From NCBI GenBank assembly GCA_011523005.1, contig WTHU01000151.1:1-45741 (forward strand): a stretch of 45,741 bases of DNA. Reading direction: 5' to 3'. The position numbers were made by a program, and so were the translations under genes. Source of the DNA: Acidimicrobiales bacterium (lineage in GTDB: Bacteria > Actinomycetota > Acidimicrobiia > Acidimicrobiales > UBA8592). The notes beneath the pieces are model-generated. The model ran no database searches. It had not been told where the DNA came from and worked only from the letters and a program-made list of their open reading frames with translations. Below, piece after piece: positions 32,843 through 42,187 of this stretch (the stretch's first letter is position 1; each line of letters begins with the position of its first letter).

Positions 32843-35800
32843 CTCCCAAAGAATTAATTCATCCACACGGTAAATACTGTTTAAATCGTCACTAAATACA
32901 CGGCGAATACCAGGATGTTCAGCTAAATATTCCAATGCATCTGACGAAACAAAGCGACGCTCCTGCACCCCTACAATTATGTAACTAACACCATATGAAA
33001 GAAGGAAATCAGTCATGAACTCATGATCCTTCAGCGTATAAAAGTTCTGAACCTCGAATTTTCGTTGGCTGACCATGTCCTGGTAACCGCTTCTTTGCTG
33101 ACGCTGATGCGAAGACCAACCCAAAACAGTGGGAAGTCCCGTATGTACCGCAATTCTAGAATTCCAATCATAACTAAGACCTGACCATTCAACGATTGTC
33201 GGACTTCCGGAAACAGATGACCTGAGCCAGTTGATAAGTTCTAAATCCTCTCCTATAGGAACTATGGAAGGTTCTGCATCTAATCCATTATCGTAACGAG
33301 CAAATATAGGCTGAGTAGAGAGGTAACTGAGTCCGTTTAAAGTTTTTAAATCTGTTGAAAAACGAGCATCTAACCTTGGTCCAATTGAAGAAAGTGGATA
33401 AACAAGCACAATTATCAGGCCCATAATGAGGCTAAATGACCAAAGGCTCGCAAAAGATAAACGCTGAGAAGTTACCTGATTCTTATCTTCAGCCCTGATA
33501 CTTTGGCAAATAACCTGAATCGATAGTGCAGATGCCAAAGCTAGTAACGTCCAGCCTTGCAACCAGAATTTGAAAACAGTATTCATTCTCTCGACATCAT
33601 TACTTACAACAAATATTTCCGGACCCGCCAAAATCGCAAATCCCAATGCCCACAAACAAAGAGCACCGATCTTTTGAATAGACCTAGTACCCAGCATCTC
33701 CAAAATAAGAAGGTGCACCACAACTGCCGCCCCAAAGGCGGATAAGGCAAGTGCCCACCCAATCAATAGACCCAAAGAGAATGTAGCCAATGCGTAAATA
33801 ACAAATAGCCAGAAATTCAATACGTCACATTTACTGTGTGAATGTCGAGCATGAAAAATACTCTTCACGGATCTTCCACTGAGTCTTTGGTGTACCTCAT
33901 GACAAATAAACGCCAAAGCTATAAAGAAAAATACACCCCAATGCGATAAGAAATCGCTAAAGGGCGATACCCAACTTGTTCGCCTCAAACTTAGATCAAA
34001 TGTTTCGCGAGCCTCATCGTACGGAATTACAAAGATCATAAAGGTTAGGAGGGAGACAATTAAATGCCGAACGAAAATGAGTAACCGTAACCGAAGCTCA
34101 GCGGAGGCAAAGATACTTACTCCAGTCGTTAAAGCAAAGATGGCGGAAATTGCAGCTACCCACCCCAAACCTGAAACGAATGCGCCCAGGGCTACAGAGG
34201 CACTTGCAACAAGCCAAAGAATAGATTCACTAAGACGATTATTGTGAGTAGAAGAGAGCCCTTTCACTTTAAAAATAGTGCTGCCAAACACAAATGCAAT
34301 TACTGCGACCAAACATAGCGTTGGCATATCCCACGTATTTGTCATTTTAGAGATCGCGATCGAGAGACCAAGCATGGCAGCAAGGACTACCGAATGAGTG
34401 AATCTACCTTCCTGGCAACTAAAAACATAGGCCATAGATAAAGCAATAAGTAACGTAAAGATCGGTATCCCCATCAGGTGAGGATGTAGATCCCCAAAGA
34501 GGAAGGTAAAGAAAGGGAACTCAGTGATATCAAAGTTCCCGGTATTTACACGACTAGGACCCCACCAATCATACGAAGGGAGGGGAGTTCCTTGAAGCCA
34601 AGCGACAAATCCGCCAAGGAATTCCAAGCAATCTCCCACCACAGGCCAGCCAGATAACAAATTCCATTTGTTTATCTCTCTAAATTGGTCGTGGTAACGG
34701 CGAACCCCATCAAAAGTTCCAGCAATAGCAAAAAGAAAAGACGCCAAGAGCCCTGTTCTGATAGCACCACTAAGGACGGATGGTTTAAATGAAGTTTTCT
34801 TTTTGGTGTAAGACACCAAGTTCATGACAATAGTAAAGACACCAAGCACAGCTAAAGAAATGTAAGTTGCTAATCCGAACTGGAAAACGTATTCAGGTCG
34901 TAACCCCAAAGCGACCATTGGAACAGCCAACAAAAACCATCCAAAGTAGTAATAATTCATCACACCACCTGCGAACCAAGGATCGTAAGGTGGAAGATTC
35001 TCACTCCTTCCTATTGCAGTGAGGTAACCCAGCTCCATGGGCTTTTCACCCCCACGGAACGCATCCCACATGTCAGGATTCAAGAATCTAAGTGCAAGAA
35101 CAGCGAAAAAAACTGTTACAAAAATAATCTCAACGGTTACCCATGTTCTTCTTTCATGCAGAAAGAAATCCTTGACCATAGAACGATTACGAAATAACTG
35201 CCACAAACAAGTAGTTAAGAGAATTAACAACGACACAACAACGGCGTATCTTGAAAAATTGATCACATCCCACGAAACCAGAACCCATGTAATCGTCCCT
35301 GTCGCAAGAAACCCGAAAACTTTACTCAACCCATAACCACGGTCAGGCAACGACTGACAGAGCTGAAGAACAGATGGCAAGACAAGTAACGCTGAGATTT
35401 GTAACCAAAGAAACCACCATAGCCACCCAAATGAACCAGCAAAGATGTTCGATGAGAACCGGTCGTCGAATGTATCACCGCTTTGCATAGTGCGATATTG
35501 AGACGGTTGCAAGAGTAACGCATTCGAGGCACCTTCTCTCGGGAGCAAATTTGGAGCATTAGCCGCTGCAAATGGATTCAGAATTCGACGTGCTTTCTCA
35601 ATATCCCAATCATCTGACTTCTCCCAAATCGTAACAGTAGGGTGATCGTATACAGAGAACGTTTCTTCAGCCCCCCATGAGGGAAAATCGAAACCCAATA
35701 GTGAAGGCTTATTCTCAAATGAAACAATCTTGGTAAAGCCCAACTGTTCATTGAACAATGCTTCGTAATAAGCAACCGTTGAGGGGTATTCAGCAGGCAT

Positions 35801-37507
35801 TCGAGGAATAGAGCCATAGAGCCTATTGCTCGATTCGATAATATAATCCACCTCATCAAGCTGCGCTAGGAGAACTTCCGATTTCGCTAAACCACTTCCT
35901 GAGTCGATGGACGAATCGGAACGAAAAAGATCAAACTCAACAAACGCATATCTCCTTTCGTCAAGGTCCGCCGAGCGCAGTGGGACGGCATCATCCCAAA
36001 CCTGACGAGAAATCGAAGCCCCAGCAGGAATATTCTCAGTCACCCAAGATGACGCAACCAATCTAGGGTGAGTCCTTTGGTAAACACCATTGACAAAACC
36101 GGCACCCCAAATCAAAACTAATCCCATGGTTAATCCGGAGACTAGTGCAACACAACCCCACACAATCTTGTCACGTTGTTGACCCTTCAATCGGCGGACC
36201 GCCCCGACCCACAATCGATGAAAACCGAATCCTCCGAAAGCAATAAGCATCGGATAAACAGGCAGATAGTAGCGGTTTAAGGGATTGAATTGCGTTGTTA
36301 CAAGTGCCCCCAAAGCAATGATAAACGATATAGGTATCAGTAAAGAAAAGTCTTTTTTACGTAAAATCTCTCTGGAAACAAAAGCAATCCCAATCAAGAC
36401 ACACATACTTATTCCAGGTCCCATACCTGACCAGAACATTGAATTCAAAGGGGCAAATAGGGGAAGGCGATCTACCCACTGAATAACCCACGGAAAATCT
36501 CCACCGTTGTTCACATCCTGTAAATACCTGAGGTCAGTAACAAAATCTGGGTGCAACTTAAGCGAGTTCGAAAAAGCGTATGGATGGAAAACTCGAAAAG
36601 TACCTATTGCCATCAATCCAGAAACCGAGACCAGGACCACAAAGAAAGAAAATGCCTCTGATCGCCTTGCGCTACTAGTTCCCTTATCCCAGTTATTGCT
36701 GAAAGCCGTTAATGCAAAAGCGAAAACTGGGGCAATAAAGACAATGAAACCCGTGAATTTTGATGCGCCAGCTAATCCGCAAAAGAATCCGATACTGAGC
36801 GCTCGAATAATTTCACGTCGTTTGGGGGGATCACCGTTCCCTAGTGTTTGATAGGACTTATAAAATAGAACCGATAATAGAACTGCGGCCGTTCCAAAGA
36901 ACGTTACCCACGGCTCCGCTCCATGGAAATGACTGTATTGAATATGGAGTGGAGCAAACGACAAAAGGATTGCTGCGATAAAACCTGCTGCTCTAGAAAA
37001 CAAGGCCCGTCCCAAAAGATAGGTAAGTAGCACAGTGCCGGTATCAATTAAAGCTGCTAGAAGCCTGCCAATATTTTGGACCTCAAATCCGCTATTGAAG
37101 GTTTTGCCTACGTACATCTCTCCATCTGCAGATAACTGGTCCTCTTTTAAGTTAATTCCAACAGAGTCAATGGCCGATACAACCCAATTGGAAAGAAAGA
37201 AATCTGCCTCTAGGAATTCTGCTACTCCTTTTGCCGCAAACAAGGGGAGAGTGCCATATACCCATGAACTCTGGTAACGATATGGATTTAATTCTGAATC
37301 CTCAGAATTAAAGTATGTCACCGGATCCTCCCATTGAATATCCGAAGTCACAATGCTCCAGTAGCGTTCGTCGGGATGTTGGTGGGTTCCTTCATCCCAG
37401 TCCAAATTCCACACGCGCAAAAGGAAAGCAACCAAAAGCAAAATCACAAGGCCAGCTCGTTGAAGGGAACTTCTCTTCTTCATCTTGAGGGACATGGAAT
37501 CAGCCAT
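32816..37507 (-). CDS. Giant fusion membrane protein: GT-C/PMT-like half plus DUF2298 (YYY) half
   Basis: About 1563 residues from ATG 37507; the frame continues to a TTG at 37609, but the first membrane helix (LVILLLVAFLLRVWNL) lies just after the inner ATGs (37516, 37507 or 37495), so the exact start is uncertain. The N-terminal half (about 1-780) is a PMT/ArnT-type GT-C region with WDEGTHQHPDERYWS in the first outer loop and HFHGAEPWVTFFGT in the next. The C-terminal half (about 790-1563) is a DUF2298 protein with NYYYFGWFLLAVPM and FLFGDLHPHLMG. Together there are some 25 hydrophobic segments. It probably transfers lipid-linked sugars at the outer membrane face. It converges on the Agl23-like gene with 27 bp overlap and diverges from nfuA. 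Confidence 0.85.
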   Translation of the reverse strand: MADSMSLKMKKRSSLQRAGLVILLLVAFLLRVWNLDWDEGTHQHPDERYWSIVTSDIQWEDPVTYFNSEDSELNPYRYQSSWVYGTLPLFAAKGVAEFLEADFFLSNWVVSAIDSVGINLKEDQLSADGEMYVGKTFNSGFEVQNIGRLLAALIDTGTVLLTYLLGRALFSRAAGFIAAILLSFAPLHIQYSHFHGAEPWVTFFGTAAVLLSVLFYKSYQTLGNGDPPKRREIIRALSIGFFCGLAGASKFTGFIVFIAPVFAFALTAFSNNWDKGTSSARRSEAFSFFVVLVSVSGLMAIGTFRVFHPYAFSNSLKLHPDFVTDLRYLQDVNNGGDFPWVIQWVDRLPLFAPLNSMFWSGMGPGISMCVLIGIAFVSREILRKKDFSLLIPISFIIALGALVTTQFNPLNRYYLPVYPMLIAFGGFGFHRLWVGAVRRLKGQQRDKIVWGCVALVSGLTMGLVLIWGAGFVNGVYQRTHPRLVASSWVTENIPAGASISRQVWDDAVPLRSADLDERRYAFVEFDLFRSDSSIDSGSGLAKSEVLLAQLDEVDYIIESSNRLYGSIPRMPAEYPSTVAYYEALFNEQLGFTKIVSFENKPSLLGFDFPSWGAEETFSVYDHPTVTIWEKSDDWDIEKARRILNPFAAANAPNLLPREGASNALLLQPSQYRTMQSGDTFDDRFSSNIFAGSFGWLWWFLWLQISALLVLPSVLQLCQSLPDRGYGLSKVFGFLATGTITWVLVSWDVINFSRYAVVVSLLILLTTCLWQLFRNRSMVKDFFLHERRTWVTVEIIFVTVFFAVLALRFLNPDMWDAFRGGEKPMELGYLTAIGRSENLPPYDPWFAGGVMNYYYFGWFLLAVPMVALGLRPEYVFQFGLATYISLAVLGVFTIVMNLVSYTKKKTSFKPSVLSGAIRTGLLASFLFAIAGTFDGVRRYHDQFREINKWNLLSGWPVVGDCLEFLGGFVAWLQGTPLPSYDWWGPSRVNTGNFDITEFPFFTFLFGDLHPHLMGIPIFTLLIALSMAYVFSCQEGRFTHSVVLAAMLGLSIAISKMTNTWDMPTLCLVAVIAFVFGSTIFKVKGLSSTHNNRLSESILWLVASASVALGAFVSGLGWVAAISAIFALTTGVSIFASAELRLRLLIFVRHLIVSLLTFMIFVIPYDEARETFDLSLRRTSWVSPFSDFLSHWGVFFFIALAFICHEVHQRLSGRSVKSIFHARHSHSKCDVLNFWLFVIYALATFSLGLLIGWALALSAFGAAVVVHLLILEMLGTRSIQKIGALCLWALGFAILAGPEIFVVSNDVERMNTVFKFWLQGWTLLALASALSIQVICQSIRAEDKNQVTSQRLSFASLWSFSLIMGLIIVLVYPLSSIGPRLDARFSTDLKTLNGLSYLSTQPIFARYDNGLDAEPSIVPIGEDLELINWLRSSVSGSPTIVEWSGLSYDWNSRIAVHTGLPTVLGWSSHQRQQRSGYQDMVSQRKFEVQNFYTLKDHEFMTDFLLSYGVSYIIVGVQERRFVSSDALEYLAEHPGIRRVFSDDLNSIYRVDELILWELTEAASLN

Positions 37508-37627
37508 GTTAAACATTAGATCGTTGCGCCAAAAGAAATGAATTTTGTCATAATTAGGATAATCTAACGCTCCAAAATAATCTTCATAAAGAGAAACGAA
37601 CTCATACAATTCAGCGAAATGAGCCGG

Positions 37628-37633
37628 TATTAT
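37628..37633 (+). promoter_or_regulatory. -10 box TATTAT, leaderless promoter that fixes the nfuA start
   Basis: TATTAT is followed by exactly 6 nt (CGTTAT) and then ATG 37640. It lies inside the longer frame beginning at 37619, so the 37640 start is preferred over the longest ORF. Confidence 0.6.
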
Positions 37634-37639
37634 CGTTAT

Positions 37640-38266
37640 ATGTCAGTTGATGAAACACAGGTCAGTGCCGATGCGTTAGAAGTGACCGACGCTGCCTTAT
37701 CCACGGTATTAGAGGTGCGGTCAGAGGAAGAGAACCCAGAATCCACAGCTCTCAGAGTAGCCATAACTGGATCAAACGGACCCGAATTCTCCTATGACCT
37801 CTCTTTCGAAGATATTGACGAAGCTGGCCCCGAAGACCACATATATCAGGTGGATGAACTAACCGTTATCATCCCCAAATCTGATCTTGAGAATTTAACG
37901 GGAGCCACTCTTGACCTTCCAAGCAATCCGATGCAAGGCGGATTAGTGATACGAAACCCTAATCGTCCAAAAATGTTAGAAGGTGAAGATATCGAGCTCA
38001 CAGGCACGCCTGGACAGAAACTTCAACAGCTACTCGATACACACATTAACCCGTCCTTAGCGGCTCATTCAGGCTATGCAGAGTTAGTGAAAATGGACGG
38101 AACAGTAGCTCATATCCTCATGGGAGGTGGTTGCCAAGGATGTGCTATGTCAGCAGCTACCCTCAGGCAAGGCATTGAAGTAATGATCGCAGAAGCAATT
38201 CCTGAAATCACTGAAATTATTGACGTTACTGACCACGAAGCGGGAGAGAACCCTTTCTTCGAGTGA
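37640..38266 (+). CDS. nfuA: NfuA-type iron-sulfur cluster carrier (A-type-like plus NifU C-terminal domain)
   Basis: 208 residues from ATG 37640 (the longest frame starts at 37619, but the -10 box sits between the two). The N-terminal part (about 15-110) looks like a degenerate A-type scaffold without its usual cysteines. The C-terminal part (about 123-200) is a NifU/Nfu domain with GGGCQGCAMSAATLRQG; C165 and C168 form the CxxC that binds a [4Fe-4S] cluster bridging a dimer. It delivers clusters to client proteins in the cytosol. Candidate clients in the window are the ferrochelatase and the RecB-like nuclease. Its 3' end lies 8 bp from the dxs stop. Confidence 0.92.
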   Translation: MSVDETQVSADALEVTDAALSTVLEVRSEEENPESTALRVAITGSNGPEFSYDLSFEDIDEAGPEDHIYQVDELTVIIPKSDLENLTGATLDLPSNPMQGGLVIRNPNRPKMLEGEDIELTGTPGQKLQQLLDTHINPSLAAHSGYAELVKMDGTVAHILMGGGCQGCAMSAATLRQGIEVMIAEAIPEITEIIDVTDHEAGENPFFE

Positions 38267-38274
38267 TATAGGAT

Positions 38275-40113
38275 TTACAAATCTGCTTCGAGGATTGTCT
38301 TCACTATCCCGTCACAGTCAAGACCTAACTCAGACAGAAGATCTTCAGGGTTTCCTTGATCAACGAACGAAACAGGGACCCCTTTTGTAATTATCGTTGG
38401 GGCTGGTCCGTTTAGATCTCGCAGATGGTTCGCTATAGAGGACCCGATACCTCCCTCAACAATGCCATCTTCAAGGGTCACAACAAGAGAATGATTATGG
38501 GCAGCAGCTATCATTTTGGAATCTAGTGGTGAGACAGCACGAACATCCCAAACGCTTACACTACGACCCTGCTGCTGGAGTTTCTCCGATGCGCTGATAG
38601 CGGTCTCCAACATTTTCCCCACAGAAAGAATACAAATATCGGACCCTTCGGAAACCATGCGCGCATTTAATCCAGACCCAACCTCGGTTTCAGGAACCGA
38701 AGGGGCAGGTGTTCGCGGGTAGCGGATCGCTACAGGTCCGGAAGTAATCTTTAAAGCGTCAGAAAACATCTGTTGCAGTTCTTGATAAGAAGAAGGAGCG
38801 AACATTGTCATTCCAGGCACCTTCGTAAGTAACACCATGTCCAATAAGCCATGATGGGATGCGCCATCTGGCCCAGTGATTCCAGCCCTGTCAATGCAGA
38901 AGATTACAGGTTGCTCGTGCAACGCAACATCAAAACTGACTTGATCAAAGGCCCGATTCAAGAACGTAGCGTAAACAGCGATCACGGGGCGAAGTCCGCC
39001 CATAGCCATTCCCGCAGCAGCCGTAGTAGCATGCTGCTCTGCTATGCCAACGTCAAAGAAGCGATCAGGAAAACGCTCAGAGAAGGGAAGCAGGCCGGTG
39101 CTGTCCGGCATTGCTGCTGTGATTGCAACTAATTCAGGATGGTTTTCAGCCTCTTTGATCAGTATCTCTGTAAAAGCAGCGGTGTAGCTCCCTGGTTTGG
39201 GAGCCCCGATGTCATGCAGTCGCTTAATCGGATCATTTTCAGCTGGGCCGTAGCCTCTACCTTTTTCGGTAAGGACGTGAATAACAGTAGGTCCTTCGAA
39301 ACCGGATGCATTACGAAGCGCTTTCTCAAGTCCCTCAATATTATGCCCATCAAAAGGCCCGTTATAACGAATACCCAAATCTTCAAAGAACGATGTCGGG
39401 TCCCAAATTTCTCTAACAGCAGCCTTTGCTGCATCAATCGCCCGCTCAACAGATAACCCTAAGACTTCCCGAGATGGTAATAGGCTCTTTACTTTTGATT
39501 CAATTTTTTCCTGCTGCTCAAGATATTTCGGGTTATTGCGAAGTTTCTTTAGGCTATCTGAGAGAAGAGAAACCGTTGGAGCATAGGACCTGCCATTGTC
39601 ATTGAGAATAATGATGGCGTTACTTCCAGAATGTCCAAGGTTATTGAGCCCCTCAAATGCCATACCCCCAGTCAACGCACCATCACCGATCACCGCTATG
39701 ACCCGCCTGCCTTCTCCTATGTCACTTTCTTGGGCAGTTGCAAGACCAAAAGCGTAACTTAATGCAGTAGAAGCATGACTATTTTCAATCCAATCGTGTT
39801 CAGACTCAGATCGGCTTGGGTATCCAGAGAGGCCTCCGCCTTTTCGTAGCGTTTTGAAGTCTCCCAATCGCCCAGTAAGCATCTTGTGAACGTAAGCCTG
39901 ATGTCCGGTGTCCCACAAAAGAATGTCACGGGGGGAGTCAAAAACTCGGTGCAGCGCAATCGTAAGTTCCACGACTCCCAAATTAGAACCCAGATGACCA
40001 CCATTCTCTTCAACAGTGTCAACGATGAACTGACGAATATCCGAACTAAGAGAATTTAACTGATCGTAGGACAAACGCCGTAGATCAGCAGGACATGTAA
40101 TCTGTTCAAGCAT
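38275..40113 (-). CDS. dxs: 1-deoxy-D-xylulose-5-phosphate synthase
   Basis: 612 residues, full length. The thiamine-diphosphate motif is VIGDGALTGGMAFEGLNN (near residue 141), with HLGSNLGVVELTIALH, RYNGPFDGHNIEGLEKAL and DVGIAEQHATTAAAGMAMGG of the transketolase-like domains, and a C-terminal transketolase domain. It condenses pyruvate and glyceraldehyde-3-phosphate, the first step of the MEP isoprenoid route that supplies undecaprenyl and other polyprenyl carriers. It lies 75 bp downstream of the PAP2 gene on the same strand, placing isoprenoid supply next to polyprenol-using enzymes. A GAGG about 10 nt from the ATG is a modest ribosome site. Confidence 0.97.
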   Translation of the reverse strand: MLEQITCPADLRRLSYDQLNSLSSDIRQFIVDTVEENGGHLGSNLGVVELTIALHRVFDSPRDILLWDTGHQAYVHKMLTGRLGDFKTLRKGGGLSGYPSRSESEHDWIENSHASTALSYAFGLATAQESDIGEGRRVIAVIGDGALTGGMAFEGLNNLGHSGSNAIIILNDNGRSYAPTVSLLSDSLKKLRNNPKYLEQQEKIESKVKSLLPSREVLGLSVERAIDAAKAAVREIWDPTSFFEDLGIRYNGPFDGHNIEGLEKALRNASGFEGPTVIHVLTEKGRGYGPAENDPIKRLHDIGAPKPGSYTAAFTEILIKEAENHPELVAITAAMPDSTGLLPFSERFPDRFFDVGIAEQHATTAAAGMAMGGLRPVIAVYATFLNRAFDQVSFDVALHEQPVIFCIDRAGITGPDGASHHGLLDMVLLTKVPGMTMFAPSSYQELQQMFSDALKITSGPVAIRYPRTPAPSVPETEVGSGLNARMVSEGSDICILSVGKMLETAISASEKLQQQGRSVSVWDVRAVSPLDSKMIAAAHNHSLVVTLEDGIVEGGIGSSIANHLRDLNGPAPTIITKGVPVSFVDQGNPEDLLSELGLDCDGIVKTILEADL

Positions 40114-40188
40114 AGTAAAGAAGCCTCATTAATAAGCTAACAATATGATACCTGGTGAACATAGTCGCACGGCTATGAAATTCGGCAC

Positions 40189-40992
40189 CTACGTACTGTC
40201 AGCCGTAATGCGTGTCCGCAAAGCAACACTATCAAACCAAGAAATTAGACGAACACCAAGGTAGTGGGCGACTCCAAGGACAACGACCCCTCCAAGGGCA
40301 TCTATCCAGTAATGATTCGCAGTAACCACGATCGCAAATAATGTTAACGGCGGATAGGACGCTATTGCGAAACGTCCGAATTTGGTAGTTATATGCTTCC
40401 GAATCGCAAGCCAACTCCAGAGAGCCCATGCAAAGTGCAGACTTGGCATAGCAGCATACTGGTTTGAGAGACTTTCCATTAATCCTGAATCAAAGCTCCA
40501 CAGACCACCATATTCTGCCATTGTGTCGATGTACGGGCTATCAATACATGCTCCCACCTCACGGCAATTACCAAGTAACCGTGGAGGCATCAGAGGAAAG
40601 AGGGCAAAGCCTATTAAGGCTAAACCAGTAGTTAGAAGCCCAATAGTCCGCCATTTTCGATACTCATCACTAGCTCGTAAAAACAGATAAATCAGGACGC
40701 CAAGCGTCACTACAAAATGTAAAGTTCCGTAGAAAATATTCCAGAAGCGCAAAAACCATACCCAACTATCGAACCAACTTTGTAGAGTTGGTTCGAAATA
40801 CAGACCAAAGAAACGCTCAGTTTCGATCATGTAATCCGCATTACGGTAAGCAGTATCTGAGGTCACTGATGCAGACCCAAACTGATTCCGCACCCATGAG
40901 TAACATGAATAGCAGATAGCTATAAGAAGTAATTCCCGTACCCATACCCATTTCCTTGATGAGTACCTGGTTTCAACAACGTCACTTCTCAT
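40189..40992 (-). CDS. PAP2-family membrane phosphatase / phosphotransferase
   Basis: 267 residues with about six transmembrane helices. The family motifs are YAAMPSLHFAWALW (P-S-L-H) and VTANHYWIDALGGVV (H with Asp), the active-site histidines lying on the outer face. The spacing and the long N-terminal region resemble the inositolphosphotransferase-like PAP2_3 subgroup as well as lipid phosphatases. It could dephosphorylate polyprenyl or phosphatidic lipids, or transfer a headgroup. An AAGGT site lies about 6 nt before the ATG. It follows the AglD-like gene by 12 bp, so the two are probably one operon. Confidence 0.88.
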   Translation of the reverse strand: MRSDVVETRYSSRKWVWVRELLLIAICYSCYSWVRNQFGSASVTSDTAYRNADYMIETERFFGLYFEPTLQSWFDSWVWFLRFWNIFYGTLHFVVTLGVLIYLFLRASDEYRKWRTIGLLTTGLALIGFALFPLMPPRLLGNCREVGACIDSPYIDTMAEYGGLWSFDSGLMESLSNQYAAMPSLHFAWALWSWLAIRKHITTKFGRFAIASYPPLTLFAIVVTANHYWIDALGGVVVLGVAHYLGVRLISWFDSVALRTRITADST

Positions 40993-41004
40993 TATGACCT
41001 TAAA

Positions 41005-42048
41005 CTATGTTTCGCTCCGAGCGGGATCAGCTCCATTGGTTCCTTTTCGTCCACCAAAAATAAGGAGAGGGAAACCTATTAGACTCCCAAGAAGCGTTAA
41101 CGCATAGATGGATAGTCCTAGGGCAAGTGCTTGTTCAGAGGGAACATTTATGCCTGAAAGGAAAACAACAAGCGTTCCTTCTCTAACCCCTAATCCCCCT
41201 ATGCCAAGAGGAAGCACTTGAATAATAAGAACAGCTGGAATAAATGCCATAAGTGCTGTTAACCCAACCTGATCAATGCCGAGTGCTTCTACAGCGCAAC
41301 CAGCAGCTAAAAGAAGCATAAACTGGTAAGCGAATGCAGAGAAGATTACTTCTCTAGCTGCTTTTGGATGTTGCCTCAGGCGATCAATTCCCAAATGGAT
41401 AGCATTCGCAAAACGTAAAACCCCTTGCCGGTTGCGCAAGCCCTCGCCAATGCGGTCATTGCCTAGCAACAGTAGAACAAGCCCTAAACCTACCAGTGTT
41501 ATAAAACCTACTACTAACGGAATTCTAGTTGAGTTGCCCAAGCCAGTTAAGCCGGGGTTTATAGCGAATCCAATAAACGTTATCACCGGTAAAACCAGCC
41601 ACCCGCTTAACCGTTCAAAGACGACCGAGGTGAAGCTAATAGGGCCGTCATCCGTATCCTTTGTTAATCGACTCACTCTAACGACATCACCACCAACTGT
41701 CGTTGGAAGAAAATTAGAGACGAATTGCCCAGACATATAATGACTAAATAGTCTCCCAAGTGGTTGGCGAACGCCCAAAGCTATTAAAACCCTTTGCCAG
41801 CGAACTGCTCCAAGAATAAAACCAGCCAACGTGAACACAAAAGCCCCGATGCTCCAAACAGCAGTTTCACTATTCCAATCAGGAAGTTCATCCCAGTCAA
41901 TATCATCCATTGACACGACAACAACGACTAGCAAGGCAACGCTCAAGCCAATACGAAGTGGTACCGTAACGTACTTGCTCCTCCACCATTGCGACTTCCG
42001 ATTTGCAACGCTCGCAGTTGTTTCAAAGCTCATCTTAAATTGACCCAC
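41005..42048 (-). CDS. AglD/LPG-synthase-type (UPF0104) integral membrane protein
   Basis: 347 residues with about eight transmembrane helices of the lysylphosphatidylglycerol-synthase TM family. Typical segments are GAVRWQRVLIALGVRQPLGR, FVSNFLPTTVGGDVVRVSRL and LPLGIGGLGVREGTLVVFL. Family members include AglD-like proteins linked to dolichol-phosphate sugar handling and flippases for aminoacylated lipids; none has the soluble aminoacyl-transfer domain here. The frame begins at GTG 42048; an ATG at 42033 (MSFETT) is an equally possible start. It leads the PAP2 and dxs genes. I favour a role in polyprenol-sugar or lipid translocation. Confidence 0.88.
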   Translation of the reverse strand: MGQFKMSFETTASVANRKSQWWRSKYVTVPLRIGLSVALLVVVVVSMDDIDWDELPDWNSETAVWSIGAFVFTLAGFILGAVRWQRVLIALGVRQPLGRLFSHYMSGQFVSNFLPTTVGGDVVRVSRLTKDTDDGPISFTSVVFERLSGWLVLPVITFIGFAINPGLTGLGNSTRIPLVVGFITLVGLGLVLLLLGNDRIGEGLRNRQGVLRFANAIHLGIDRLRQHPKAAREVIFSAFAYQFMLLLAAGCAVEALGIDQVGLTALMAFIPAVLIIQVLPLGIGGLGVREGTLVVFLSGINVPSEQALALGLSIYALTLLGSLIGFPLLIFGGRKGTNGADPARSET

Positions 42049-42112
42049 TCCACTGGTTAATTCGCTGTACAGTTCGCATCTACGTAACCTAGATAGACTA
42101 TTGGCACAAAAG

Positions 42113-42155
42113 CTACTTTTATCGGATGCCTTACGTTAAAACCGGCAAAAAGTAG
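42113..42155. repeat. 8-bp inverted repeat between FlK-like thioesterase and AglD-like genes
   Basis: CTACTTTT (42113-42120) and AAAAGTAG (42148-42155) flank a 27-nt loop. The 139-bp gap is otherwise AT-rich with no ORF. The repeat lies after the thioesterase stop and before the AglD-like start on the minus strand, so it could act as a weak terminator or a promoter-region structure. Evidence is thin. Confidence 0.3.
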
Positions 42156-42187
42156 AAAACCCTTGAATTTAATGCGCTTTTAAACCC

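Noticed and set aside
28932-37507. Presence of an oligosaccharyltransferase (PglB/AglB/Stt3)
   Set aside because: No WWDYG-type motif in any of the three GT-C-like proteins; WWWVPQYDAG and YDWWGPS segments do not fit.
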